Assembly (NCBI RefSeq): GCF_009695775.1
Contig: NZ_VUNG01000033.1
Location: 1 to 44,563 of the forward strand
From: Hallella mizrahii
GTDB taxonomy: Bacteria > Bacteroidota > Bacteroidia > Bacteroidales > Bacteroidaceae
Reading direction: 5' to 3'
DNA length: 44,563 nucleotides
The notes beneath the pieces are model-generated. The model saw only the letters and a list, made by a program, of their open reading frames with translations, did no database searches and had not been told where the DNA came from. The number at the start of each line of letters is the position of its first letter. Position 1 is the stretch's first letter. Positions 24,274 to 32,254 of this stretch are shown piece after piece. The translations under genes were made by a program, and so were the position numbers.

Positions 24274-26109
24274 TTATCGGCTGAACGCCTGCTTTGCGCT
24301 AACCTTCTCCTGCTTCATCTCCTTGATTTCAGTGTTGAGATAGCGTGCTGCCAGCTGCTCCTTAGTGGCCGTCTTTTGCGTGAAGAGAGCTTGCTTGTCA
24401 TGCCATGAGAGTACAGCCTTGCTTGTCGTCCGGTCGTCAGTGAGTTTGGCCGACACCGTCCAGTCGCCGTCGTAGTTCTTGGCGATGCGCACATCCTTGA
24501 CACCTTCCTCCAGCTTGAACTGATTATAGAAGGAAGCAAGGTGCAACTGTTCCCCGAAGTTCTTCTCCACGAGTTTGGATGGTGTTGTCACGCGGTCAAA
24601 GTAAGCATTCAAGTCCTCCTTCGACATCGTGCGTGACATCTTCTGCTCGCCCACCTGCGTGTAGAGCTTGTACTTGCCCACGTCATGACGCTGCTCGTCA
24701 TGCTCCTTGTAGACCACCATCTTCTCGATGACGCGTCCGTCAGAGAGCTTGTTGTCAGCCTTGTACTCCTCCGGCGTGACCTTCTTGGCCAGCTTCGTGG
24801 GGTAATAAGTCTGCATCAAAGCCTCTACACCTATCTCACGTTTCTGATAGGCAGCGACATCTTCCGGCTTCATGAGCTGCGGACGGAGCTGCTGTCCGTC
24901 GAGGCGTGCGGTAAAATACCACTTGTTGGGGTCCTGATTGCTCTGAAAGGCATGTCCGTGGGAAACCTTCTCACCATTGACGGTCACCATTTGCGGCTCA
25001 CGCGGCTTGTGGACTTTCTGGCCAGCGGACTGCTCCGCAGTTTTGTCTACGGCCTTATCCTCTTTCTTGGTATCAGCCTTGTTCTCGGCCTTCACCTCTG
25101 TCTTGTCGACCTTGGCAGTCTCCGTCTTGTCAACCTTGACTTCTTTCGCCTTAGTCTTCTTCTTTTCTGTTTTCTTTTCCATAGTATCTGTTTGAGTTTG
25201 GTTCTTTGTTTGTTGTGCGGCTTGTTTTGTGGTTTGTTTCTTGCCCAGCTCCAGCATATCAGCAATCGCCACACGATTGCCCGCTCTGATAAGCCTTGGC
25301 AGGTAGACGTCGAGCGCATGATGAGGAAACTCCGCAATAAGCTCACCGTCCTTTTGGGACTTCGGTTTCTGTGTCGGTATGCGCAGCGTGTCGGATACCT
25401 TTTGTGCATCCTCATTCAGCGAACGGTAAAAGTCTCCGTTGCGCATAAGGATCAGCGCGTCGGGATGCTTGCTTTTGAGCCGCTGATATACCGCCAATGG
25501 TGTGTCCGTCTCGTTCTTCACCTGCTTCTTCGTGGAGTCGGCAGATTGCTTCTTGTCAGAAGGCTGCTCTTGCATTTTCTTTTCCATGTTAGTAGCGAGT
25601 TGGTTAAACTGGTAGTTCTTGTTCGTCAGATGGTTCTTGGTATGTCCGAGGACAGCGAGCATCGTATTCGGATGACCCACAGCCTTGATGGCGGCCCCTG
25701 CGGTATAGCCGGTGTCCAGCACGTTGTCTATGACGATGGGCGTGAACTGCTCCGGCACTTGTCTGTACAGATTGAGTTTCAAGTATATGCCCTCCGGCTT
25801 GAGGTCATTCTTCTTGGCATAGTGCAGCGGCATGTGCGGACGACAGGAAAGGATGTCCCACGTCAGGATGCCCGTCCTTCTGGTAATCTCATTGGCGAGC
25901 GTCTTTGTATAAACAGCCCTGCCATGATGGTTCGGTATGGGCACCAGCACACAGTTGCGTCCTGCCGCCATCTCCCTTATCCCGTCCGCCATCATCTCCG
26001 CTGCCTTGCAGATACTCGCATAGTCACCGTCCTTGAGCCCGTGCGCCAGCTGACGCACTTTCGGGTATGGGGCTACGGAGGTGAACGTACATTCTTGTTT
26101 GTTTGACAT
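24274..26109 (-). CDS. Three-module protein: phosphoribosyltransferase, MutS domain I, unknown domain
   Basis: A 611-residue protein. Residues 1-165 form a phosphoribosyltransferase: CVLVPIPNHHGRAVYTKTLA and the PRPP-binding loop PIVIDNVLDTGYTAGAA (near 124-140). Residues 204-286 resemble the mismatch-binding domain I of MutS (YQRLKSKHPDALILMRNGDF, then YRSLNEDA). A lysine-rich linker covers 287-368. Residues 370-611 are a domain I cannot name, with WYFTARLDGQQLRPQLMKPE. Internal ATGs at residues 175 and 310 each have an AACCAA-rich leader like those of neighbouring genes, so shorter proteins of about 437 and 302 residues may also be made. No MutS ATPase part exists, so it is not a repair protein. 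A DNA-sensing or nucleotide-handling role is a guess. Confidence 0.8.
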   Translation of the reverse strand: MSNKQECTFTSVAPYPKVRQLAHGLKDGDYASICKAAEMMADGIREMAAGRNCVLVPIPNHHGRAVYTKTLANEITRRTGILTWDILSCRPHMPLHYAKKNDLKPEGIYLKLNLYRQVPEQFTPIVIDNVLDTGYTAGAAIKAVGHPNTMLAVLGHTKNHLTNKNYQFNQLATNMEKKMQEQPSDKKQSADSTKKQVKNETDTPLAVYQRLKSKHPDALILMRNGDFYRSLNEDAQKVSDTLRIPTQKPKSQKDGELIAEFPHHALDVYLPRLIRAGNRVAIADMLELGKKQTTKQAAQQTKNQTQTDTMEKKTEKKKTKAKEVKVDKTETAKVDKTEVKAENKADTKKEDKAVDKTAEQSAGQKVHKPREPQMVTVNGEKVSHGHAFQSNQDPNKWYFTARLDGQQLRPQLMKPEDVAAYQKREIGVEALMQTYYPTKLAKKVTPEEYKADNKLSDGRVIEKMVVYKEHDEQRHDVGKYKLYTQVGEQKMSRTMSKEDLNAYFDRVTTPSKLVEKNFGEQLHLASFYNQFKLEEGVKDVRIAKNYDGDWTVSAKLTDDRTTSKAVLSWHDKQALFTQKTATKEQLAARYLNTEIKEMKQEKVSAKQAFSR

Positions 26110-26177
26110 AGTGGATGAAGTCTCATTGGTTGGTAGTTGAAGATACTAAAGGAACAACGCTTATAATGAAGACACCC

Positions 26178-26945
26178 TTAGAGTGAAAGACCTCTCTTTT
26201 TGTCCTCTTTCTTGTCTGTCTTTTCCCTCTCTGTCAGTCGGGTGCTCTCCTCGTGGCGCAGCCTGTCAACCACCTGCTTGTACTCCCACCGGTTCTCGTC
26301 GGTCTGCACGTATCCTATGTAACCCTCGTGCGCGTCGTCGTATCGGATGGCCTGCTGTCGCTTCCACTCCTCCATATCTCCCTGCATCACCTTGAAGCCA
26401 ACCGGCTCACGGAGGTCAACACCTACGGTCACTTTTTGGTCACCGACTTCAAGTTCAACCGGTTTTCCCGAAACGAGAGCCTCCTTTTGGCCAATTCCGA
26501 GTCCGATGTCCTTGATTTTGTCAACTTCCTGAAGTTTTTCCTCAAAATTAACAGTTGCCACATCACGATACATTAAAGCATTGGTCTCCTTATCAAGCTG
26601 CACATACCGCATCTTACGTTTGCCGTCCTCCTGAAACTCCTTTTGAATGACATCACCCTTGCGCACGCGCTCCAGTTCTGTGTCGTTCAGCTTCAAGTTG
26701 TTGTCAAGCTCACGATGTATCTGATACGTAAGCAGTTGCAGACGGCCGTCCTTGTCATGGGTGAGCTGGATTTTCATTGGAATGGACACCGCCGAGTTGT
26801 CTCCTACTGGCACGTTGACACGCATCAGTGGCGAGAGCTCACCGCTCAGAATAGAGTCGCGCAGGTCCTTGGGCATGCGCATGAGATCCTTGGGAAAGAT
26901 GCCGATTTTGGCAAATTTGTCGAATGGTACTGGTTCTGTTTTCAT
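26178..26945 (-). CDS. DUF4099/DUF3945-type mobile-element protein
   Basis: A 255-residue cytosolic protein. The N-terminal part (FDKFAKIGIFPKDLMRMPKD) fits DUF4099, and the C-terminal part (GFKVMQGDMEEWKRQQAIRY, then DDAHEGYIGYVQTDENRWEY) fits DUF3945. Both are common on Bacteroidetes conjugative elements, function unknown. It ends in a charged tail (TDKKEDKKRG). It is the first gene of the minus-strand array and is divergent from the peptidoglycan hydrolase gene; the 78-bp gap holds a clear plus-strand promoter but no clear minus-strand one. The leader AACCAAACCATCAACT precedes its ATG. Confidence 0.85.
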   Translation of the reverse strand: MKTEPVPFDKFAKIGIFPKDLMRMPKDLRDSILSGELSPLMRVNVPVGDNSAVSIPMKIQLTHDKDGRLQLLTYQIHRELDNNLKLNDTELERVRKGDVIQKEFQEDGKRKMRYVQLDKETNALMYRDVATVNFEEKLQEVDKIKDIGLGIGQKEALVSGKPVELEVGDQKVTVGVDLREPVGFKVMQGDMEEWKRQQAIRYDDAHEGYIGYVQTDENRWEYKQVVDRLRHEESTRLTEREKTDKKEDKKRGLSL

Positions 26946-26954
26946 AGTTGATGG

Positions 26955-26986
26955 TTTGGTTATTCTACTGGTTTATACTAACTTTG
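26955..26986 (+). promoter_or_regulatory. Promoter of the peptidoglycan hydrolase gene
   Basis: TTTG at 26955-26958, 20-nt spacer, TAACTTTG at 26979-26986: exact consensus, 37 nt before the ATG at 27024. Confidence 0.8.
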
Positions 26987-27023
26987 TGGTGAAAATCCAT
27001 GTCAAACTAAACATACTACTACC

Positions 27024-28244
27024 ATGAAACACACAATGAAGTGCGCTGTGGTCTTGATGCTATCGATGAATGTATTGGAATCACCGGCACAGTTTTACAC
27101 TGCTGAGAAAGTCGGTCCGGCTGCCGACACGTTATCCATTTCCACGGACCCTTATGTCCGTGACGTACTCCACGAAACAAAGCCAAAGTCCAAGGCTGAG
27201 ACTGAGACCAAGAAAAAGTCCGTTTTCAGACTGTCTTTGCCTTCGTTTCTGACCGCAAAGTTAGGAAACAAACCGCCAACTTCCAAGAACGCCCAAGGAA
27301 AAGCGCAAGAAACGAGCGAAAAAAGTTTTGAGAAAAACGCCAAATCATCAACAAAGAAAGCGATTTTGCCCTTCCTCAGTACGTCCGACAGCCTACTCTT
27401 GTCTATCCTCGAAAAGAGGCTAACCATCTGTATGCCACTTGATTACTTAACCGTTACATCATCCTATGGATACCGCCAAGATCCCTTTACTAAGTGCCGC
27501 AGGTTCCATGACGGCATAGATTTGAGATGCGGAAACGGTTTGGTCTATAGTATGCTCCCGGGCAGGGTGACCCTAGTCCGACACGGCGACACCGGCTACG
27601 GCAACTATGTCGTCCTCGACCACGGCAACCTCCGCTGCCTCTATGGTCACCTTAGTGAGATACATGCCAAGGAGGGAATGATGGTACAAGCGGGTACGGT
27701 TGTCGGATTCGTCAGTTCTACCGGGCATTCGTCTGGCCGTTCCACTGGTCCTCATGTCCATCTTCGCCTCCAGCGTCTGACAGCTGAAAATGACTGGGCA
27801 AGTGTCGATCCTCTGCCTTTCATCTATGCGCTGAACCAGCAGGTGGAGTTCTTCAACGAGCGTCTTACAGAAATTGTTGGCAAGGACTCTCTTATATATA
27901 ATAATGTAGAGACGAGCGCAAAGGAGCTAACCATCGAGAACCTCTATGCCGCACTGAAGAAGCACGGTATCAAATATCCTAAGATCGTCCTTGCCCAGGC
28001 CATCCTTGAGACAGGACACTTCCGCTCCCGTGTCTGCAATGTGCAAAACAACCTCTTCGGTCTCAGACACTCAAAGGGCTACTACAGCTTTGAACATTGG
28101 GAAGAAAGCGTTATAGCATACAGGGACAAAGTTCAGTACAAGCACCGTGACGGAGAAGGCTACTACTCTTTCCTAAAACGTATAGGCTATGCCAGTGCCC
28201 CTGACTATATAAATAAGGTAAGGGAGATTGCCAGCCAGTTATAA
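27024..28244 (+). CDS. Peptidoglycan hydrolase with M23 peptidase and glucosaminidase domains
   Basis: A 406-residue protein with a weak signal sequence (to about residue 22, ESPAQ). A lysine- and serine-rich linker follows. The M23 endopeptidase lies at about 145-265, with zinc ligands His162 and Asp166 (RRFHDGIDL), His209 (YGHL) and His244/His246 (GPHVHL). A glucosaminidase-type domain follows at about 305-406, with the likely catalytic Glu329 in AQAILETGHF and NLFGLRH downstream. It can therefore cut both peptide cross-links and glycan strands. Located next to the tra genes and with its own promoter, it probably opens the wall for the transfer apparatus, like VirB1-type enzymes. Confidence 0.9.
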   Translation: MKHTMKCAVVLMLSMNVLESPAQFYTAEKVGPAADTLSISTDPYVRDVLHETKPKSKAETETKKKSVFRLSLPSFLTAKLGNKPPTSKNAQGKAQETSEKSFEKNAKSSTKKAILPFLSTSDSLLLSILEKRLTICMPLDYLTVTSSYGYRQDPFTKCRRFHDGIDLRCGNGLVYSMLPGRVTLVRHGDTGYGNYVVLDHGNLRCLYGHLSEIHAKEGMMVQAGTVVGFVSSTGHSSGRSTGPHVHLRLQRLTAENDWASVDPLPFIYALNQQVEFFNERLTEIVGKDSLIYNNVETSAKELTIENLYAALKKHGIKYPKIVLAQAILETGHFRSRVCNVQNNLFGLRHSKGYYSFEHWEESVIAYRDKVQYKHRDGEGYYSFLKRIGYASAPDYINKVREIASQL

Positions 28245-28282
28245 AAAGACATGAAACCAAAATGTAAGCCCGGCAAAGGATT

Positions 28283-28630
28283 TTATCTTTTCTTCTTCGT
28301 GTATTTCTTTTTGACTATCGAGTAAGAATTAGAGATAAGTTCCTTAGCCATATCAATCGGCGTAGTATTGATATGCAAACCAAGCCAATACTTGTCATTC
28401 ATATGAGACGGTTTGTCCGCCCAATCATAATGCTCACGTAAATCAACGAGACGCTCAGTCTGACACTTGACATTAACGAGGTTACCGTCGGAAATATCAA
28501 CCATGGCAAACATGTGATTGCAGACATAAAACACCAACACACTCTCGCCTCCTTTAATCTTGGCGAAAGGGAACTTTTCCTCGACGGCCTCTAAAGAGAT
28601 ACAGTATTCATGGAGTTCTTCTATGTTCAT
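28283..28630 (-). CDS. MmcQ/YjbR-family DNA-binding-like protein
   Basis: A 115-residue protein of the YjbR fold: LEAVEEKFPFAKIKGGESVL, FAMVDISDGNLVNVKC, and the end motif PSHMNDKYWLGLHINTTPID. Members have a CyaY-like DNA-binding fold, role poorly known. It is convergent with the hydrolase gene (about 40 bp between stops) and lies downstream of the Sir2 gene, and so is probably cargo. The C terminus is very basic (KKKYTKKKR). Confidence 0.88.
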   Translation of the reverse strand: MNIEELHEYCISLEAVEEKFPFAKIKGGESVLVFYVCNHMFAMVDISDGNLVNVKCQTERLVDLREHYDWADKPSHMNDKYWLGLHINTTPIDMAKELISNSYSIVKKKYTKKKR

Positions 28631-28703
28631 ACCAATTTGAAATATAGTCTAGCCTCTCTGAAATATTATTTTGGTATCGACACAATTGCAATTCTCTTTT
28701 TTG

Positions 28704-29399
28704 TCAAAGCTTTTTGAATGCCTCCAAAAGCATTCTCATTCCCTCTGTGGCCGTAGTCCTAAAGTGAGTATAACCTAATTTTGTACATTGATCCATTTCT
28801 CCAGGGTCGATTAAAAACTTTGGAACCTCATGATGCGCATAGCGGATAAGGTCTGCTGCCGGATATACCTGTAGCGATGTACCTATGACAACAAAAATAT
28901 CAGCCATACTTACAATGTCTGTGGCATTCATATTATCAATGTATTCACCGAACATTACCACGTACGGACGCAATTGTGAACCGTCATCAGCTTTGTCGCC
29001 GACCATAATAGGAGTTGTCAAAGGATATTCCTTCACACATGTCCTACGGTTATCCGTCGAACACACTTTGCTAAGTTCGCCATGAAGGTGGATAACGTGA
29101 GTGGAGCCAGCTCGCTCATGTAGGTTATCGACGTTTTGGGTGATTACCGTTACATCATGTTCTTTTTCAAGTTCGGCAATCATTCTGTGAGCATCGTTTG
29201 GCTCTACCTCCGCCAACTGCTTACGCCTAAAATTATAGAAGTCAAGACACCTCTGCGTATCTGTGTAGAGCGCTTCTGTACTGGCCAGATATGCCCATTC
29301 ATCATTAGTCCACAAACCGTCCTTACCACGGAAAGTGCTCAATCCGCTTTCAACACTGATACCTGCTCCTGTCAAAAACACAATGTGCTGCCTTATCAT
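28704..29399 (-). CDS. Sir2-family NAD-dependent protein deacylase
   Basis: A 231-residue sirtuin. The NAD-binding motifs are FLTGAGISVESGLSTFRG at the N terminus, VITQNVDNLHERAG in the middle with catalytic His in VIHLHGE, and VVIGTSLQVYPAADLI towards the end. The zinc-binding region keeps two cysteines (KVCST, RTCVK) but lacks the second CxxC pair, as in many Bacteroidetes sirtuins. An extension to 29462 would use TTG and start at the promoter, so I use the ATG at 29399. It is a plain deacylase type, not a long defence type (ThsA, DSR), so an anti-phage role is not supported. Confidence 0.9.
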   Translation of the reverse strand: MIRQHIVFLTGAGISVESGLSTFRGKDGLWTNDEWAYLASTEALYTDTQRCLDFYNFRRKQLAEVEPNDAHRMIAELEKEHDVTVITQNVDNLHERAGSTHVIHLHGELSKVCSTDNRRTCVKEYPLTTPIMVGDKADDGSQLRPYVVMFGEYIDNMNATDIVSMADIFVVIGTSLQVYPAADLIRYAHHEVPKFLIDPGEMDQCTKLGYTHFRTTATEGMRMLLEAFKKL

Positions 29400-29472
29400 A
29401 TCTGCTTTTTTTTGAATAATATCCTTGCTGACTTGCTTACATAAACTCAAGATTTGAGTCAATTAGCAAATG

Positions 29473-29480
29473 CAAATATA
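29473..29480 (-). promoter_or_regulatory. Promoter -7 box for the sir2-like gene
   Basis: The minus strand reads TATATTTG, matching TAnnTTTG. It supports the ATG at 29399 (leader about 65 nt). No -33 box was seen. Confidence 0.45.
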
Positions 29481-29711
29481 CGAAGTCTTTCTGATAACGA
29501 CATCATCAGACGTGAGAAAATTTCTCTTTTGCCTTAAGTTAAGGTAGATAACCAGCATTGATTTCGAATGTGCATGTGCCGTTTCCGTGGCTTTAATGCC
29601 TTTGAGACATTGCTATAGCCCAAACCGTTTCCATAAGTCGGCCATATTTTGAGAAAAATCGACTTTTTTCATCAAATTCAGCGATAAATCAGCACTTTAC
29701 ATATAGCTACT

Positions 29712-29743
29712 GTTGCTGTTATGCGGAATTGTCCCTATCTTTG
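29712..29743 (+). promoter_or_regulatory. Promoter of the tra operon
   Basis: GTTG at 29712-29715, 20-nt spacer, then TATCTTTG at 29736-29743 (exact -7 box). The transcript would have a leader of about 170 nt before traA. Confidence 0.65.
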
Positions 29744-29850
29744 CAGCAGAAAACCACAATGCAGGCACCTAACCGCTTGCAGGGCCAAGCTCCCTTGGAA
29801 TACAGGCCTACCAAAAAGGAGCGCGTCTTTTACCGTCACACGGAACTATC

Positions 29851-29875
29851 TTATGCCGCCACGAGGCGGGCATAA
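29851..29875 (+). promoter_or_regulatory. Leader hairpin upstream of traA
   Basis: Arms TTATGCCGCC (29851-29860) and GGCGGGCATAA (29865-29875) pair with a single bulged base and a 4-nt loop. An outer pair GTCAC (29835-29839) / GTGAC (29881-29885) could extend it. It lies inside the 170-nt leader and ends about 48 nt before the traA start; it could be an attenuator or a translation control site. Confidence 0.55.
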
Positions 29876-29922
29876 CAGAGGTGACAAAAACTCCATGACA
29901 CGAGTTACCAACAACCAACCTT

Positions 29923-30657
29923 ATGAACATACCATTCTTTAACATCGGGAAGACCCCCGAGAAGAGACGCAATAAGATTATTGTGTTTGCTAACCAGAAA
30001 GGCGGCTGCGGCAAAACCACCAACTGTGTGCTCAGCGCTGGTCAGTTTGTACTCAAACACCATTGCCGTCTCGTCGTACTTGACGGCGACCCTCAGCGCA
30101 GCATTGTCAAAAAACACGAGCAGGACAGAGAACGCTGGCCACAGCTCCCGCCTCTGTATCAGGTCGTACCATGTACCCAGCTCAGCAGCGAGAAAGAAAC
30201 ACTCAACCTTATAAGAGCCATGCGCAACGAGGACTTCGACTTTTTCATCGATACACCGGGCAGTCTCACCCAAGAGGGCTATCTTCCCCTTCTCTTCGAG
30301 GCCGATGCCATCGTCACTACCATCCAGTTGGAGAAAACCTGCATCAACGGTACCACCTCCTTTGTTGATATGGTCGCCATGGTTGCACGTGAGAACGGCC
30401 TTGACAAGCTTCCTCCGTTCTATTTTCTGCCCAACCAGTTCAACAAGAACTGGGGCCGCAAGGACGAGCTTGCCGAGCAGCAGAAGTTCCTTGACTACTT
30501 CGCCAAGCTGGGCACCGTTCTGCCGAAGATACCCAACAGTGCCGAGATTCAGCGTTACAGCACGCTCTACCTCACTGATAAGCAACATGAGATTGTTGAC
30601 AAGTGCTACGATACGCTCTATGACTGCATCTATAACGAAAAATCCAAATCCGCATGA
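29923..30657 (+). CDS. traA: ParA-family ATPase TraA
   Basis: A 244-residue ParA/MinD-type ATPase. The deviant Walker A is FANQKGGCGKTT at about residues 23-34, Walker A' LVVLDGDPQR follows, and Walker B is FFIDTPGSLT. TraA is the usual first gene of Bacteroides CTn transfer operons and is thought to help position DNA or the transfer complex. The ATG at 29923 is preceded by ACAACCAACCTT, the common leader. The stop overlaps the start of traB by 4 nt (ATGA), so translation is coupled. Confidence 0.92.
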   Translation: MNIPFFNIGKTPEKRRNKIIVFANQKGGCGKTTNCVLSAGQFVLKHHCRLVVLDGDPQRSIVKKHEQDRERWPQLPPLYQVVPCTQLSSEKETLNLIRAMRNEDFDFFIDTPGSLTQEGYLPLLFEADAIVTTIQLEKTCINGTTSFVDMVAMVARENGLDKLPPFYFLPNQFNKNWGRKDELAEQQKFLDYFAKLGTVLPKIPNSAEIQRYSTLYLTDKQHEIVDKCYDTLYDCIYNEKSKSA

Positions 30658-31241
30658 CTGACGGCACACCTCAACCAATGGTTTTCGGGGATATTCACGA
30701 ACTTCTCCGGAAAGTCAACGGTGAGAGCGAGCCAGCCTACATGTGGCAGAGCGACAAGCCCAAGGAAGAGGTGAAGCCGGAGGAACCATTCCCAGCAGAA
30801 GAAAAGCAAAGTCAGAAAGATGACAAGGAAAAGTGTCCCTCTACCGAGGATTCGGAGACTGACAAGGAACCGTCTATTGAGACCGAGCCACGTCAGAAGG
30901 AGAAGCCCCGAAAGAGCAGGGTAAAACCACCTCCCGCCAAGACCGAAAGAGAGGAAGAAAGGAAAGCAGCTGAAAATGTCAAAGAGATACCGAAAGCAAA
31001 AATATCCGCTTTGCCCTCAAAGAAAGACATCCAGTCGCAGATAGAATCCTTCTCCTATGCCATGGAAAAAGGTCACCGCCACTGGGTCTTCCTTCCCGAC
31101 GAAGTCTTTGTCACACTGGAGATAGTCTATGGACGCAACCGCCTCTCGGCCATCCTCACAGCCCTGGCTAAAGCCTTCATCGATGCCAACAAGGATGAGT
31201 TGCGCCGGCTCATTACTCACCGGACCAACCTTTTACAGTAA
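30654..31241 (+). CDS. TraB-like protein (DUF3408-type C terminus)
   Basis: A 195-residue protein. The first ~120 residues are charged and disordered (repeated Glu, Lys and Pro). The C-terminal 70 residues (SQIESFSYAMEKGHRHWVFL, then GRNRLSAILTALAKAFIDAN) look like the DUF3408 domain of TraB/TraC proteins, a likely ribbon-helix-helix-like DNA-binding fold. It overlaps traA and may serve as the ParB-like partner (inference). Gene name is by position. Confidence 0.8.
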   Translation: MTDGTPQPMVFGDIHELLRKVNGESEPAYMWQSDKPKEEVKPEEPFPAEEKQSQKDDKEKCPSTEDSETDKEPSIETEPRQKEKPRKSRVKPPPAKTEREEERKAAENVKEIPKAKISALPSKKDIQSQIESFSYAMEKGHRHWVFLPDEVFVTLEIVYGRNRLSAILTALAKAFIDANKDELRRLITHRTNLLQ

Positions 31242-31281
31242 GAGAGAATAAACAACAACACAGACCAACAACGTAAACACA

Positions 31282-31938
31282 ATGAATACAACCTTCCAGC
31301 CTACCGCAAAACGAACAGTTTGGAGACCAGAGCACGACGACATCCTCAAGGAGCGCTTCCATACGGACTATCTTCATGAGATAGCCTCGCATATCGGCTG
31401 CACGCGAAGCACTGTTAGCAGCCATGCCCGCCGTCTCGGACTAAAAAAACTTGACCCCTCCGGTCGCAACCGCGACGCACGCTCCTTTGTACAGATGGAA
31501 TACTGCAACCTCAGCTATCAGGAGATGGCGGAGCGCACCGGAATGCACAAGGAGTCTATCAGGATAATCGCCCGTGAGCTCGGGCTGGAGCGCACGCCAG
31601 AGCAGTACCGCACCATCCGAAGCCGTCGTCGCAAGGAGCTCGTGCAAAAGGAGCGCCGCCGCATCATCTTCGGGCTGGACCAGAAAACTAACATAAAGGT
31701 GGTGAGCAACCTGAGGAAGATCCGCCTTCGCGGCTCCCTCAAGCGTCTCGGCTACATCATAGGAGCCGACGGCCACACCTTCTACTATGATTCCACCCTT
31801 CGCCGTCACCCCGTTCGCGAGGAACACGGCAAGGCGTTCGGATTCACTTTCCTGCCATTGCCGACAACGTGCGCGGAGGAAACGGAGAAATATTCAGCAT
31901 CTCCGGCCGTGTCGGCCAATGAGCAGACTTTCAACTAA
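31282..31938 (+). CDS. Helix-turn-helix DNA-binding protein of the tra operon
   Basis: A 218-residue basic protein with two helix-turn-helix-like units: LHEIASHIGCTRSTVSSHAR (about 35-54) and LSYQEMAERTGMHKESIRII (about 78-97). A basic stretch (RSRRRKELVQKERRR) follows. It may regulate the tra operon or bind the element's DNA. It has no close match I can name. It lies 40 bp after the traB-like gene with an AACAACACAGACCAACAACG-type leader. Confidence 0.75.
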   Translation: MNTTFQPTAKRTVWRPEHDDILKERFHTDYLHEIASHIGCTRSTVSSHARRLGLKKLDPSGRNRDARSFVQMEYCNLSYQEMAERTGMHKESIRIIARELGLERTPEQYRTIRSRRRKELVQKERRRIIFGLDQKTNIKVVSNLRKIRLRGSLKRLGYIIGADGHTFYYDSTLRRHPVREEHGKAFGFTFLPLPTTCAEETEKYSASPAVSANEQTFN

Positions 31939-31972
31939 ACCAATCAGATAACCAGTAATCAGACTACCGACT

Positions 31973-32251
31973 ATGAAAACAACAGGAACGATCACGAAAG
32001 TCCTGCCCGTAAGGACAGGCACGTCAAAGAAGGGCAGCACATGGGCAGCCCAGCAGTTTGTCCTCAAGACCGACGGCGAGCTGCTCTTGGAAGTCTTCGG
32101 ACAGAAAGAAATCGACCAGTACGCCATCACCGAAGGCGAGAAGCTGACGGTGACCTATGTCCCCAAAGTCCACGAGGCAGGAGACAAGGTGTTCGGCAAG
32201 AACAGCGTCACCGGCATCGAGCGCGACGAGTCACAACCCTTTGCAGAGTAG
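31973..32251 (+). CDS. DUF3127-like OB-fold protein
   Basis: A 92-residue protein with an alternating beta pattern (TGTITKVLPVRTGTSKKGST, AAQQFVLKTDGELLLEVFGQ) like the DUF3127 family, which has an OB-fold and may bind single-stranded DNA. No catalytic motif. It is followed by the membrane-anchored gene after 3 bp. Its role in transfer is inferred from position only. Confidence 0.75.
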   Translation: MKTTGTITKVLPVRTGTSKKGSTWAAQQFVLKTDGELLLEVFGQKEIDQYAITEGEKLTVTYVPKVHEAGDKVFGKNSVTGIERDESQPFAE

Positions 32252-32254
32252 CTT

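Larger units (their letters stand above)
29481..29922. other. Regulatory region upstream of the tra operon
   Basis: About 440 bp without a convincing gene. It contains a perfect palindrome at 29532-29544 (CCTTAA-G-TTAAGG), the tra promoter at 29712-29743, and a hairpin at 29851-29875 inside the leader. A 73-codon frame at 29721-29942 starts upstream of the -7 box and is composed like noise. The region may also hold transfer-operon operator sites; no oriT or relaxase gene is visible. Confidence 0.5.

Noticed and set aside
24685..26106. 473-codon plus-strand open frame opposite the three-module gene
   Set aside because: Leu/Val/Arg-rich composition without domains; it is the antisense shadow of a gene with clear domains.
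24274..26109. Annotation as DNA mismatch repair protein MutS
   Set aside because: Only domain I resembles MutS; the lever, clamp and ATPase domains are absent.
28704..29399. Sir2 gene as an anti-phage NADase (ThsA or DSR type)
   Set aside because: It is a short stand-alone deacylase-type protein with no sensor or effector partner domain.
29400..29462. N-terminal extension of the sirtuin
   Set aside because: Requires a TTG start directly at the predicted transcript start; the ATG at 29399 begins the conserved domain.
29721..29942. 73-codon frame before and into traA
   Set aside because: Its start lies upstream of the -7 box at 29736-29743, and composition is rich in Arg, Pro and Cys without motif.
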